DNA of 64,000 nt from Owenia fusiformis (taxonomy: Eukaryota; Annelida; Polychaeta; Sabellida; Oweniidae), in NCBI GenBank assembly GCA_903813345.2, contig CAIIXF020000009.1:36633759-36697758 (forward strand), in the 5' to 3' direction. A program made the translations under genes and the position numbers. A model generated the notes under the pieces. That model made no database searches. It worked only from the letters and a program-made list of their open reading frames with translations, and had not been told where the DNA came from. Positions 37,404-49,356 of this stretch are shown piece by piece (position 1 is the stretch's first letter; each line of letters opens with the position of its first letter).

Positions 37404-38516
37404 TCAAAACATCCGATATTTTATATTTTTAAAGAACAATGAAAATCCATTTCTGTACGTGTTGTTGGTCAGTCCGTAGATGAAGAAGTTCACGGCGCTG
37501 TTAGAATGGAACATGTGCCCCAATATTGCGTACCAATACAACGAAAGCTCGTCATTCCGGTCAAACAAGCACATGATCGCATATGGCCCACAGAGCATAC
37601 AGTAAACTGTGAACATGATGAAAAGCATTCTAGCTAGTTTGATATCATTGCTTGTTGCCGTGTCTTTTTTAATGGCTTGTTTCGTAGCAGCATGGGGTGA
37701 TCCCCCGTTTGTGGATTGTTCACTTAGGCCTACTGCGGGTGGACTAGACGGTCCCGTTTTTGGAATTTCTTTATTGACAGCCGTAGTAGACGGGATTTCT
37801 TTGTTGGTAGTTGGTTTACGAAAGGCATCGATTCTCTTTCTTGATTCACGTACTTTGAAAAATATTTGAAGATACGCCAGACAATTTACGCTTACGGGAA
37901 TGAAGCAAGCGACTATTGCGACAACTATAACATAGCTGAAATCCTTATGGCGGTTGTAGAAACATGTGAATTGCTTTCGTTCAAATGTTACCTCGCTCCA
38001 TCCGACCCATAGGAAGATGTACCATAGCAATCCGTGGCACCAAGCCGCAAGAATCATCAATGTAACCGTTCTTTTGGAGTAGATTGATTTGTACCATTTT
38101 TCCTTGCAGATACGGATGTACCTATTTACGCTAATTAACATTATGTTACCCGATGATGTGATGCAGCTTACAACACAGACGAACGCAATGGTAGCGCAAA
38201 GACCCTGCGTCTCCACAATGAAGCGTTCTCCCTTTAATGCCCCAACCATCATTAACGGCTGCAGGATCATCGTTACCAAAAGGTCTGCCGAAGCTAGACT
38301 AATCATAAATTTATTCGGTAGTGTTTGCATTGTCTTCACCGTTGCAATCGTCCCTATTATGATGCTGTTTCCAACTATCCCCACCACTGAAAGCAGAGCC
38401 TCGTACAATACGAACAAGGACATAAAAGTCATATTTTTCCTCACCTGTTCGGCATCTTGGAAAGATATTCCCCTACCTTGTCCCGAAATGTTGAAAGTCG
38501 GTGTTTGAGCGTTCAT
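37404..38516 (-). CDS. Class A (rhodopsin-like) G protein-coupled receptor, intronless
   Basis: 370 codons with seven hydrophobic segments. N-glycosylation sites lie at N9 and N28. Class A landmarks: GNS with N50 (1.50), SLASADLLVT with D78 (2.50), C107 (3.25) probably paired with the FTCFYN cysteine in loop 2, and NRY (131-133) in place of DRY. The TM4 segment has LAAWCHGLLWYIFLW. Intracellular loop 3 is long and Ser/Thr/Pro-rich. TM6 (MLFIMFTVYCMLCGPYAIM) lacks the CWxP toggle, and TM7 has NSAVNFFIYG in place of NPxxY. The NRY and ICKEKWYKSIYSKR segments recall melatonin-receptor-like and Tre1/moody-type orphans. The ligand is unknown. It is convergent with TRPA. Confidence 0.88.
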   Translation of the reverse strand: MNAQTPTFNISGQGRGISFQDAEQVRKNMTFMSLFVLYEALLSVVGIVGNSIIIGTIATVKTMQTLPNKFMISLASADLLVTMILQPLMMVGALKGERFIVETQGLCATIAFVCVVSCITSSGNIMLISVNRYIRICKEKWYKSIYSKRTVTLMILAAWCHGLLWYIFLWVGWSEVTFERKQFTCFYNRHKDFSYVIVVAIVACFIPVSVNCLAYLQIFFKVRESRKRIDAFRKPTTNKEIPSTTAVNKEIPKTGPSSPPAVGLSEQSTNGGSPHAATKQAIKKDTATSNDIKLARMLFIMFTVYCMLCGPYAIMCLFDRNDELSLYWYAILGHMFHSNSAVNFFIYGLTNNTYRNGFSLFFKNIKYRMF

Positions 38517-39361
38517 CGCGTCTGAAAATATTGCCTCTAAGCCTACTATTTTGGTATCACTTTTACAAATTGAATACCCTTGTCATACGTGATTACTGAG
38601 AGTATATTAGTCCCAGGCGATTGTTATATGGACTAAAACTATGATATTCAAGCCCTCCTTTTATAAATGCTAGCTGAGTATTACTTACTTTCAGATTTAT
38701 AATATTTCGATTATGAAGTGATAATTAATCGTTCTCGTGTATGTCGAATGTATCTTATTAACGCTTTTATTTGACGTTGTTTGTTGGTCACATTCTTGGC
38801 AAAATGTAGACGATAGAGAAATTTCGTAATTGGCTCTATAAGATTCCTTGTACTTAAAGCTTTTGTGAAATACATTTTGTATATCATCACAGTATGCGCT
38901 CTCTATAAGTAATGCACGTTTTACGGATAGAATAGCGTTTATCACCCCATGCAGACAGATCGCCTAAAATTACATTCGTTTGATGTTCGACTCGACATTC
39001 AACGGGAAATAGAAACATTTTGTCACCCATTATGCAAATTAATTTTTACTGCTTAAGATTTCTTAGAAGTTGCTTGATTTTCTTATTAATTGATATTTAT
39101 ATAAATTGAATACCACACCTCCATCTTACAATCATTTGTGAATGATACGCCTTTTTAAGATATGTACCTCCCCTGATATTTTTGTCTTCGTAGGACCACA
39201 TAGGCAGAAAAGCGTCACACGAACTGATATGCAGATACTTTAGATTACAAAATTACTTCATATCTTTAACTATAACATAAATATCACACTATCATAGACC
39301 GTGTTTTAAAACTGTAACTAAATGTAGTTTCTTGATGGAAAAATCATTATTTATTACACTG
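38517..39361. other. Upstream region of the GPCR gene
   Basis: No gene is recognised. It should hold the GPCR promoter and 5' UTR, but no clear core element stands out. Confidence 0.4.
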
Positions 39362-39993
39362 TTAAGGCGACGCTATATTAAATAAAAAGTACAAAAAATG
39401 ACTGCCATATTTTTTTGATAAAGACACATGTTTTTAAAATCTGTTTACCTTGTATATGAATTGTGTATCTTGACTAATGAAACATGTCAAAGTTAACATC
39501 ACACATAAACGCATTTTTCCAAACTATGAATTGGAGGTGCATGGATCCCCAAAGCTTGCATGAAGAGTGCGAAGTGAGGCTAATTTTTGAAAGTTTTAAG
39601 GAGTATCCTTGCAACAGTCACACATTTGCAAGAGTCTAAAATTTCCACATGCAAGAAGTGCACATTTTCATGCTCCTTCGTTCTTCCTGGGAAAGGTAAG
39701 ATGATTTGTGGAAATTTTAGACTCTTGCAAATGTGTGACTGTTGCAAGGCTACTCCTTGAAACTTTCAAAAATTAGCCTCACTTCGCACTCTTCATGCTA
39801 GCTTTGGGGATCCATGCACCTCCAATTCATAGTTTGGAAAAATGCGTTTATGTGTGATGTTAACTTTGACATGTTTCATTAGTCAAGATACACAATTCAT
39901 ATACAAGGTAAACAGATTTTAAAAACATGTGTCTTTATCAAAAAAATATGGCAGTCATTTTTTTACTTATTATTTAATATAGCGTCGCCTTAA
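39362..39993. mobile_element. Near-perfect 632-bp palindrome with TTAA ends
   Basis: Arms of about 290 bp (39362-39653 and 39707-39993) are nearly identical reverse complements with a loop of about 53 nt. The ends read TTAAGGCGACGCTATATTAA and its complement. TTAA at both edges fits a piggyBac- or Kolobok-type target duplication. Arm identity implies recent insertion or gene conversion. Only small differences are seen, for example AAGCTTGCATG against CATGCTAGCTT. Confidence 0.92.
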
Positions 39994-40293
39994 GCAAAAG
40001 CAATATTATGTTTTGTTTAAATAAACACATTACTGCATGTAAAGAATTCTTTGTCAATATGCTTTTATATGAACGCGTTCATGTATATAAACATTTTATA
40101 TTAATATATGTTGCAACAAACATATTAGAAAGCATTATATTGGTTTCATCTTAAGCTTGATCTGAATGTTCTTGAAACTCAAGATAATACAACTTCTCAC
40201 ACAATTAAATGTTACGTTTTATTATTTATATTATGAGAATGCGAAACATATTCAATTTTAGTGTGATTTGTGATTGTATTATTTGTTTTACAC

Positions 40294-40830
40294 AATGAGT
40301 AGTATTATCTGTCCGAATAAGGCCCGGTAATATAAGCGGGTGGTTAACAGTCGTATTCATCAATGGCTCTACATATCTCAGTTTGGCGGATGTCTTAGCT
40401 CATCAGCTTCCCATCCAATTTTATATCCCTTAATGCAGGCCTAGAATAGCGCCTTAAGTTTTGAAATATATTTTCAACTTACCTGTTTTTCTGCCGCAGA
40501 TGACGTGGTTAGGCAGACCTGTCTAACACTCAGCCATTATATAGTATATCGCCTTATCTTTAAAATGTTGAAAAAATCATAAATGGTGAAATTTGTTATC
40601 TTCAGATGGTGGAATTTGTTATCAAGTTCAGATGAGGTAAATTCGTTATCTTTAAATGATAGTCTATGAAGTAAACGTTATCGATTCGAGCCTGCCTATT
40701 GGCCGCCGGCTCCCGTATCGCTCCCTGATTGTGCCTGATTGTCCCAGATTGCGTCAGATTGACCCATTGTCCCGATTTTTCCCATTTTCACGAATTTACC
40801 GGGCCTTATTCGGACAGATAATACTACTAA
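40294..40830. mobile_element. TIR element with GTCCGAATAAGGCCCGG ends
   Basis: A 34-bp inverted repeat: TAGTATTATCTGTCCGAATA plus AGGCCCGGTA near 40298, and its complement at 40796-40828. AATGAG occurs just outside both ends, a possible imperfect target duplication. The interior (about 530 bp) has no coding sequence. TGGTGAAATTTGTTATC-type strings repeat near 40580-40650. Confidence 0.75.
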
Positions 40831-41039
40831 TGAGTGTCTCACGTATACCTGGTCATTACTTTCTGATCGCCCCTCGTATCTCACATATTATACAATTATA
40901 CAAAAAGTCAACATTGGCTTATGATAATACACTGTTTATCAAAGACTTTTTAAATCGTCTAGCTATCACTATAAATCAGTTGACAATGCAATCAAATGTA
41001 TTTTCTGCGCTTTTGGACAATTGCCAAGCATATGTGGAG

Positions 41040-43380
41040 GATGGCCATATTTGTTAAATTGTATAATCTTGGCTTCAATGGCAAGTCCTCAGCGTCTGAT
41101 AGTAAACCTGAGAGCAACACGTATGCCAAAGTGCTACAAAGGCGAAAATTTCTCAAGGTTAATTGTAGTCAGGGAAAAATCTGCTCCACATTATGGACCC
41201 CATGTTATAAAATCACAAAAAGTGAAATATCTTGGACATATTTTAATTTGCATAACTATTAGATGCATATGGGTGATGAAAATTGAACCACTAAAACAGA
41301 TGTAATTTAAGTTAAGGGGAACTTTCTACTATACCAGCCATGGTATCTGACCCGAACGAGCCACCTGGTGGTGAAACTGGTAACTACCTACCAGCATCTG
41401 AGTTATCGAACTGTTTGCAACCCGAAGCGGGCTTATATGCTTACATACCTTCAGATTTCAACTGCGTATGCTTACCCCTATGCTTACATACCTTTAGATT
41501 TCAACTGCGTATGCTTACCCCTATGCTTACATACCTTTAGATTTCAACTGCGTATGCTTACCCCTGTGCTTACATACCTTCAGATTTCAACTGCGTATGC
41601 TTACCCCTATGCTTACATACCTTCAGATTTCAACTGCGTATGCTTACCCCTATGCTTACATACCTTTAGATTTCAACTGCGTATGCTTACCCCTATGCTT
41701 ACATACCTTCAGATTTCAACTGCGTATGCTTACCCCTATGCTTACATACCTTTAGATTTCAACTGCGTATGCTTACCCCTATGCTTACATACCTTTAGAT
41801 TTCAACTGCGTATGCTTACCCCTATGCTTACATACCTTCAGATTTCAACTGCGTATGCTTACCCCTATGCTTACATACCTTTAGATTTCAACTGCGTATG
41901 CTTACCCCTATGCTTACATACCTTTAGATTTCAACTGCGTATGCTTACCCCTATGCTTACATACCTTCAGATTTCAACTGCGTATGCTTACCCCTATGCT
42001 TACATACCTTTAGATTTCAACTGCGTATGCTTACCCCTATGCTTACATACCTTTAGATTTCAACTGCGTATGCTTACCCCTGTGCTTACATACCTTCAGA
42101 TTTCAACTGCGTATGCTTACCCCTATGCTTACATACCTTCAGATTTCAACTGCGTATGCTTACCCCTATGCTTACATACCTTTAGATTTCAACTGCGTAT
42201 GCTTACCCCTATGCTTACATACCTTTAGATTTCAACTGCGTATGCTTACCCCTATGCTTACATACCTTCAGATTTCAACTGCGTATGCTTACCCCTATGC
42301 TTACATACCTTCAGATTTCAACTGCGTATGCTTACCCCTATGCTTACATACCTTCAGATTTCAACTGCGTATGCTTACCCCTATGCTTACATACCTTTAG
42401 ATTTCAACTGCGTATGCTTACCCCTATGCTTACATACCTTTAGATTTCAACTGCGTATGCTTACCCCTGTGCTTACATACCTTCAGATTTCAACTGCGTA
42501 TGCTTACCCCTATGCTTACATACCTTCAGATTTCAACTGCGTATGCTTACCCCTATGCTTACATACCTTCAGATTTCAACTGCGTATGCTTACCCCTATG
42601 CTTACATACCTTTAGATTTCAACTGCGTATGCTTACCCCTATGCTTACATACCTTTAGATTTCAACTGCGTATGCTTACCCCTATGCTTACATACCTTTA
42701 GATTTCAACTGCGTATGCTTACCCCTATGCTTACATACCTTTAGATTTCAACTGCGTATGCTTACCCCTATGCTTACATACCTACATATTTCAACTGCGT
42801 ATGCTTACCCCTATGCTTACATACCTACATATTTCAACTGCGTATGCTTACCCCTATGCTTACATAGCTTCAGATTTCAACTGCGTATGCTTACCCCTAT
42901 GCTTACATACCTACATATTTCTACTGCGTATGCTTACCCCTATGCTTACATAGCTTCAGATTTCAACTGCGTATGCTTACCCCTATGCTTACATACCTAC
43001 AGATTTCAACTATGTTAGTGGCGGACGATTCGACGTTGCTCTCAATACGACAAAGTCCACAATACGTGAAGCAAGCAAGAAATGCAAAAGATCATTCGAC
43101 TCTATTTATGGAATAGGAATGCGGAGGCAGGGTATTAATCCGATAACAAGTACCACTATATGGAAGCGGTTCATTCTACCAACTGTATTTTTGTCTCAAA
43201 GACAGCAAATACGAGGGATAAGAAGTGGCCCAACGATATTTTGCGAAACGCATTCAGGGACTACCATGGAGGACATCAAGTGACACTGTCAAAATCTCAC
43301 TAGGTCTATGGTCAATGAAGAGCTTTAGAGACAAGAGCAAATTAATATTCCTCGAAAGGCTATGTGCGGCTGATCAATAA
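41040..43380 (+). pseudogene. Decayed LINE reverse transcriptase, split by a minisatellite
   Basis: On the plus strand, 41050-41250 reads MPKCYKGENFSRLIVV and then KSQKVKYLGHIL, like the RT segment before the thumb. After the array, 43019-43380 reads REASKKCKRSFDSIYGIG, GINPITSTTIWKRFILPTVF, YFAKRIQGLPWRTSSDTVK and then SKLIFLERLCAAD, typical of LINE C-terminal regions. Frames are broken in several places. The 43-bp array lies between the two parts. The LINE clade is undetermined (RTE/CR1-like by impression). Confidence 0.7.
41431..43008 (+). repeat. 43-bp minisatellite
   Basis: About 37 head-to-tail units read TATGCTTACATACCTTTAGA, TTTCAACTGCG, TATGCTTACCCC. Variants TTCAGA, TTTAGA and, at the right end only, TACATA or AGCTTCAGA define subfamilies. 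Very low divergence points to recent expansion. Because 43 is not a multiple of three and the unit lacks stops in these frames, the array gives long ORFs that are artefacts. Confidence 0.97.
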
Positions 43381-44650
43381 ATATAAATAAATGTCCATGC
43401 TTCTGTTTTAAAGTAACAAAAACAATGATTCTGAAACAGCAGTTGAAACCTAAGCGGAGAGCCTTTATAAATTTCTGTTATCACTAATACCGCTCATCCA
43501 GCCCCGGGCAAATATGAGATCATTGAGTTTTCTTTATTTTCTGTTCATAATCTGAAAATCCCTTAAAACATAATGTACTCATTCATGTTATTGAGTATTA
43601 GATTATGGCCTTATTGTAAATGAAAATTATATGCATTGTAAAAAATGTAATTGAACATGCTCTTGGTTTTGAAAAGTAAATATTGTAATTTATAAAATCA
43701 GTATAAGCTGACATTGACATTGGTTATAAATTGAAACATCGATTACATTGACGATTTGACATTGATGTTATGAGAATATAATCAATATCAGAGGATATGA
43801 TTGAATTTATATGTCGTACTAATGATGGCCATGACGCATAACAAGTAATGGGATCATTATTCTCCTTATTGCCCAAACACAAACATTGAACTCGGTGCAC
43901 TCGTGTCTATAGCGCATTGCAATGATCCTGTTCAGTATCCCCAGGGGTTTCACTCCAATATACTTCTTAATACCTATGTGCTGCGCCAAAGACCCCCTTT
44001 TTGAACATTTTTTCCCCGATGTCAATTTCCTCTCAAGATTGAAGGTTTCCATGTTTAATTCCTCTGAGGCATACAAAAGTCAATTTTATTCATCGCAACT
44101 TCATAGATATGCCCAGCTGGGACTAAAGTTCCTAAATATTATTACATTAACTAAAATATCCACTATTCTATATCTAGTGATTTGTTCCAAGTCTTGACAA
44201 CTGATTTAACGAATTAAATACATTTTTTGTAGTGAATCTGAATTTTGACCTATAAAAAGGGTACTTTCTTAGACAATTTTCCATGTTTTTTTCCTCTCAG
44301 ATTGGCCAATGTCCATGTTTTATGCTCAAAACCAAAATTAGCCGTGCTGCACATACCTACCCAATTTATTTGGAGTGAACCCCCGGGTATCATGGATAGC
44401 ACATCGTGTAAATCTCTGTCTTTTGGAATTGGACACACACGGATTATATCCAACCGTACCATGAACTGTGAATTGTATTTCTATCGGTGATAGCAATCGA
44501 AGGGAGAGCAATGTTTTCATTTAAAATACACATACATTTTACGCCACCAATCCCTTCACACATATGAATATCTCAGAATAACCCCTTGCTTCACCAGTGG
44601 CAGTAAAGTGACCGGTGAGATTTAATATGTAAACGTGCATTTGTAGAATG
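43381..44650. other. AT-rich region with no clear gene
   Basis: I see only short ORFs. A weak repeated theme (ACTCCAATATACTTC and GGAGTGAACCCCCGGG) appears on the minus strand near 43940 and 44375, without a recognisable protein. Confidence 0.45.
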
Positions 44651-45069
44651 CAGGGTGTTCCAAAAGTAACAGGACTGGTGCTGGCATTTTGTCAATTTTT
44701 TACCGAGTGTGTTCAAATTTTCACAAATTGTACTTTAAAGTAGTGCTACTAGGATTTTAAAGTTTCAGAAAAAATGCTAAAATGCGGGTAGAGTTATGGT
44801 TACTATAGTAACATGACATCACAATACCCGGGGCAACTTTTCCGTGAAAATGTGATATCTAACATTTTTGTACTAGTATTACTGAAAAAGTATCTCATTC
44901 ACCTATTACAAATTTTTCTTGTTTGTTTTATTAGTTGCTTTGTTGTTATCTGTGTTGCTGTACAACTCAGATTCAAGAATGATTTCATAATAATAATATT
45001 TATTCAATTTCCTGGGATATCACTTTGTATAACAGTCTGCACAGTTCACGGTTGAGTTTTTGAAAATAC

Positions 45070-45410
45070 CCTATTTGAAGCTAGTCATCCATCCTGATTA
45101 CGCTCCTGCCTGCAAGTCAACATTAAAGACCATTGCAGCTATAGAGGAGCTAGGTGTTAAGGTCTAAGACCATTTACCATACTCTTCTGATCATGCAATA
45201 TCTAATTTTAACTTGTATGGAGAATGGAATGCTAATCAGAGGCCTCTAAAGATGAGAATGACCTTCTCCAAGTTGTCCTATCGACCCTAAGCGACATGTC
45301 CTCAACTCGTGTGTTTGAGTCATGGATACAGAGTGCTACTCTTGGACTGATCAAATAGGAGCCTGCTTTCCAAAGTAGAGGATACATAAGAATATCAAAT
45401 GATGTATTTA
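45070..45410 (+). pseudogene. Mariner transposase relic (C-terminal part)
   Basis: The plus strand reads HPDYAPACKSTLKTIAAIEE, LGVKV, stop, then HLPYSSDHAISNFNLYG, resembling the DNAPxH ... PPYSPDLxPxDYxLFG region that holds the mariner catalytic acidic residues. It continues LLQVVLSTLSDMSSTRVFES and WIQSATL. In-frame stops and frame changes make it dead. Confidence 0.7.
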
Positions 45411-45732
45411 GCAAATGTAATTATTAATTCCCACCAGTTCTATTTTAAAGTTATATGTAAAATATTATAATTTTGATACAATTTCAACTTTTGCTTGTGG
45501 ATTGTCCATTTAGCAACAATTATTACTTGGTTAATATACTCTTTTTCTTTACCTAAAATACCTTGAAAGATGGTTTGTTCATTTAAAATTATTTCACAAT
45601 TGTTTCTTATAAAGTCCCATATTGGAAGTACAAAATTGCATGTTATAAATCTGTGAGCTAAATCTACAATTCGGCGTTTCCTTTATTTTCATTTTAAAAA
45701 GTTTATCATTTGTTATCACAATATTGTGTAAA

Positions 45733-46125
45733 AAGGACGATTCTCGGTTTGGAGAACAGTCTCCTGGGCTAATATTTTTTTTCATGAAAAATATAGAAAT
45801 ATTACCCAAATTAAACTATGAATATTCAAAAGAGGACATTTAAATCTACAAGATGTAAAAATATCAAATTGGTCTGGAGCAGGGATAACGCTCAATTAGA
45901 CCGATTTTAATAAAATACAAGTCTCTATTTAGGGAAAGAAGTTCATCAGTGTACTGCGCTAATATTTTTTTGAGAAAAATCTAGAAATATTACCCAAATT
46001 AAATTATGACTATTCAAAAGAAGACATTCAAATCTATATTATGTAAAAAAATCAAATTTGTCCGAAGCAGGGATAATGCTCATTTAGATTGATGAACTTC
46101 GTTCTCCAAACCGAGAATCGTCCTT
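45733..46125 (+). mobile_element. MITE with AAGGACGATTCTCGG inverted ends, copy 2
   Basis: It is the same 393-bp element as 12421-12815, in the same orientation, with the same dimeric interior and about 93-95% identity by eye. It interrupts the C-terminal part of the LINE. No TA duplication is visible here (flanks AA and TC). Confidence 0.88.
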
Positions 46126-47559
46126 TCCATTGAAACCAATTTAACTTATTAAGTGTTTATCTACATCTGTATCATCCTTTAATAAATTGTTTGTTGGTTC
46201 TAAAAATAAATTCTGTATGTAACTAGAATAAACTTGTTATGTTGTAAGGATTTTGACACTAGATGTCTCTCTTTTGTACAGAGCTCCTCTTAAAATGTTA
46301 TACTCTAAGGTGCAATTAATAGCGGTTTTTATATTGAGATCATTTAAAGACAAAAGATTATTTTCATCATCAAAAAATCTTGAAAGTAAAAAATATATTT
46401 TTTAACCAAACGTTCTAAAAGGATACATTTGTTCTTGTACTGAAACTCTTTATTCAGCCATACACTTTGAGCTACTTTATCAATTACTTTATATGCCGAG
46501 TTATTAAAAGAAATCCAAGATTTTAATACATCTTTGTAAAATTGTTGAACACTTTTGTGTATATACTTTTGAACATTGCTAAAAGTGTCACTTGCTTTTA
46601 AAAGTACATCATTTCCACATATTTTGTTAATATAATGTTTGGGCAAAATGCTCCATGAATTATCTTGGGTTTCCAGTAAATTCTGTGCCCATTTACACAA
46701 TAAACTGTTAATTTTACTTTTTAGATCAACCATTTTATAACCACCTTGTTCAAATGAGCCTATTAAAGTTGATCTTTTGACTTTATCTGGTTTACCATCC
46801 CAAATAAATTCATACATTGATTTTTCTAATTCTGCTATAACTTCACATGGGGTACATTTCACTGATCTATGATGCTGAATATAATATTTTTGACAGTGCT
46901 GATGTTTTTATGATTGTGATCTTTCCATGTATTGTTAATTTACGTTTTTTCCATTTTGTGAGTTGGTTTTTAAAATGATTAACTCTACTTTCCCATGACT
47001 TTAAATTTGCTTTTACAATATCAGTACAAAAATAAACACCAAGAGCTTTTATATATTGGCTCTTTTGTCCATTATATATCAGCTAACTTATAATTTTCTT
47101 ATCTGGATTTTTTCTTATAAACATGACTTCAGTCTTTTGTTTATTTACTGCTAGACCAGATAACTTTTCAAAATCTTTAAAAATCTTTAAACCATTCTCA
47201 ACTGATCTATCATTGCCAAGGAACAATTATAAAGTTGTGTCATCAGCTAATTGAGCAATTTTGATTTCCTAGCAAGTATTTCAGCACATAAAATATACAA
47301 AAGTGAAGAAATGCTACAGCCCTGCCTTATTGAGCGTTCAAGGTCAAAATACTCTGTTTTTGATCCATTTGTATTTACAATACAACTTTCAATATAAGTA
47401 TATAAAATTTTGATCCATTTTTTAAATGATGGTCCGAAGTTACATTTCTCTAGTACTTGATGCATAAAATCCCAGTTTAAACTGTCATACGCAGATAAAA
47501 TGTCTACATAAACAATGGGTGTCTACAAAACTAAGACCTAAGACCTACAAAACTAAGAC

Positions 47560-48772
47560 CCCCCACGTTATAAAACTAAGACCCTGTTATAAAACTAAGA
47601 CCCCCCACGTTATAAAACTAAGACCCTGTTATAAAACTAAGACCCCCCACGTTATAAAACTAAGACCCTGTTATAAAACTAAGACCCCCCACGTTATAAA
47701 ACTAAGACCCTGTTATAAAACTAAGACCCCCCACGTTATAAAACTAAGACCCTGTTATAAAACTAAGACCTCCCACGTTATAAAACTAAGACCCTGTTAT
47801 AAAACTAAGACCCCCCATATTATAAAACTAAGACCCTGTTATAAAACTAAGACCCCCCACGTAATAAAACTAAGACCCTGTTATAAAACTAAGACCCCCC
47901 ACGTTATAAAACTAAGACCCTGTTTTAAAACTAAGACCCCCCACGTTATAAAACTAAGACCCTGTTATAAAACTAAGACCCCCCCCACGTAATAAAACTA
48001 AGACCCTGTTATAAAACTAAGACCCCCCACGTTATAAAACTAAGACCCTGTTATAAAACTAAGACCCCCCACGTTATAAAATTAAGACCCTGTTATAAAA
48101 CTAAGACCCCCCACGTTATAAAACTAAGACCCTGTTAAATAACTAAGACCCCCCACGTTATAAAACTAAGACCCAGTTATAAAACTAAGACCCCCCATGT
48201 TATAAAACTAAGACCCAGTTATAAAACTAAGACCCCCCATGTTATAAAACTAAGACCCCCCATGTTATAAAACTAAGACCCCCACGTAATAAAACTAAGA
48301 CCCTGTTATAAAACTAAGACCCCCCACGTTATAAAACTAAGACCCTGTTATAAAACTAAGACCCCCCACGTTATAAAACTAAGACCCTGTTATAAAACAT
48401 AGACCCCCCCACGTTATAAAACTAAGACCCTGTTATAAAACTAAGACTCCCCACGTTATAAAACTAAGACCCTGTTATAAAACTAAGACCCCCCACGTTG
48501 TAAAACTAAGACCCTGTTATAAAACTAAGACCCCCCACGTTATAAAACTAAGACCCTGTTATAAAACTAAGACCCCCCACGTAATAAAACTAAGACCCTG
48601 TTATAAAACTAAGACCCCCCACGTTATAAAACTAAGACCCTGTTATAAAACTAAGACCCCCCACGTAATAAAACTAAGACCCTGTTATAAAACTAAGACC
48701 CTCCACGTAATAAAACTAAGACCCTGTTATAAAACTAAGACCTCCCACGTTATAAAACTAAGACCCTGTTAT
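47560..48772 (+). repeat. Left arm: 42-bp TATAAAACTAAGACC array
   Basis: Roughly 29 units alternate two 21-bp half-units ending GACCCTGT and GACCCCCCACGT. Variants such as ACGTAATAAAAC, CATGTTAT and CCAGTTAT are clustered. It is the reverse complement of the array at 50226-51240. Confidence 0.95.
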
Positions 48773-48775
48773 AAG

Positions 48776-49260
48776 AATCAGTCACCGTGCCTTGCTCTGC
48801 TCGCCACAAGGTAGTCTTGCCTCTGGGCCTTGTGTTCCCCAGTAACATACAGATTCTACAAAAGATAGTCTTGCTTCTGGTTCTTGTGTTCCCTTCTAAT
48901 ATACAGATTCTCCCCACTAACATAAAGATTCTACAAAAGGTAGTCTTGCTTCTGGTCCTTGTGTTCCCTTCTAATATACGGATTCTCCCCACTAACATAA
49001 AGATTCTACAAAAGGTAGTCTTGTTTCTGGTCCTTGTGTTCCCTTCTCACATACAGAATCTACACATAGTAGTCTTGCCTCTGGCCCTTGTTTACCCTAG
49101 TACATAGTAACATACACATATGGTAGTCTTGCCACTGACCCTTGTATTCCCTAGTAACATACATAATTTTAATGTAGTCTCGGCTCTATCCCTCGAGTTC
49201 CCCAGTAACATACAGGTCTAAGACCCTGTTATAAAAGGACCAGAAGCAAGACTATCTTTT
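48776..49260. repeat. Central minisatellite of the foldback element (GTAGTCTTGC type)
   Basis: Five to seven imperfect units of 60-75 bp carry GTAGTCTTGCTTCTGGTCCT, TGTGTTCCCTTCTAATATAC, AGATTCTCCCC and CTAACATAAAGATTCTACAA. At 49218-49275 a short stretch repeats part of the 42-bp unit and then inverted GTCTTGC units (GGACCAGAAGCAAGACTATC). Confidence 0.85.
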
Positions 49261-49356
49261 GTAGAATCTGTATAACAGCGGATTATATAAAAATGGACTG
49301 TAACAAATACCCGGATTTGTTGGTTTTTAAAAAAAATATTTTTTTGATATCACTTT

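Noticed and set aside
41368-43018. Long plus-strand ORFs (up to 286 codons) with repeating LQISTAYAYPYAYIP
   Set aside because: They are translations of the 43-bp minisatellite in its three frames; the unit lacks stops and 43 is not a multiple of three.
43819-44462. Minus-strand ORFs with IGIKKYIGVKPLGI-like repeats
   Set aside because: Only short and loosely repeated; probably degenerate repeat translation.
47519-47992. 157-codon ORF with repeating KLRPCYKTKTPHVI
   Set aside because: It is a read-through of the 42-bp foldback arm, with no start context or homology; the repeat is a transposon end.
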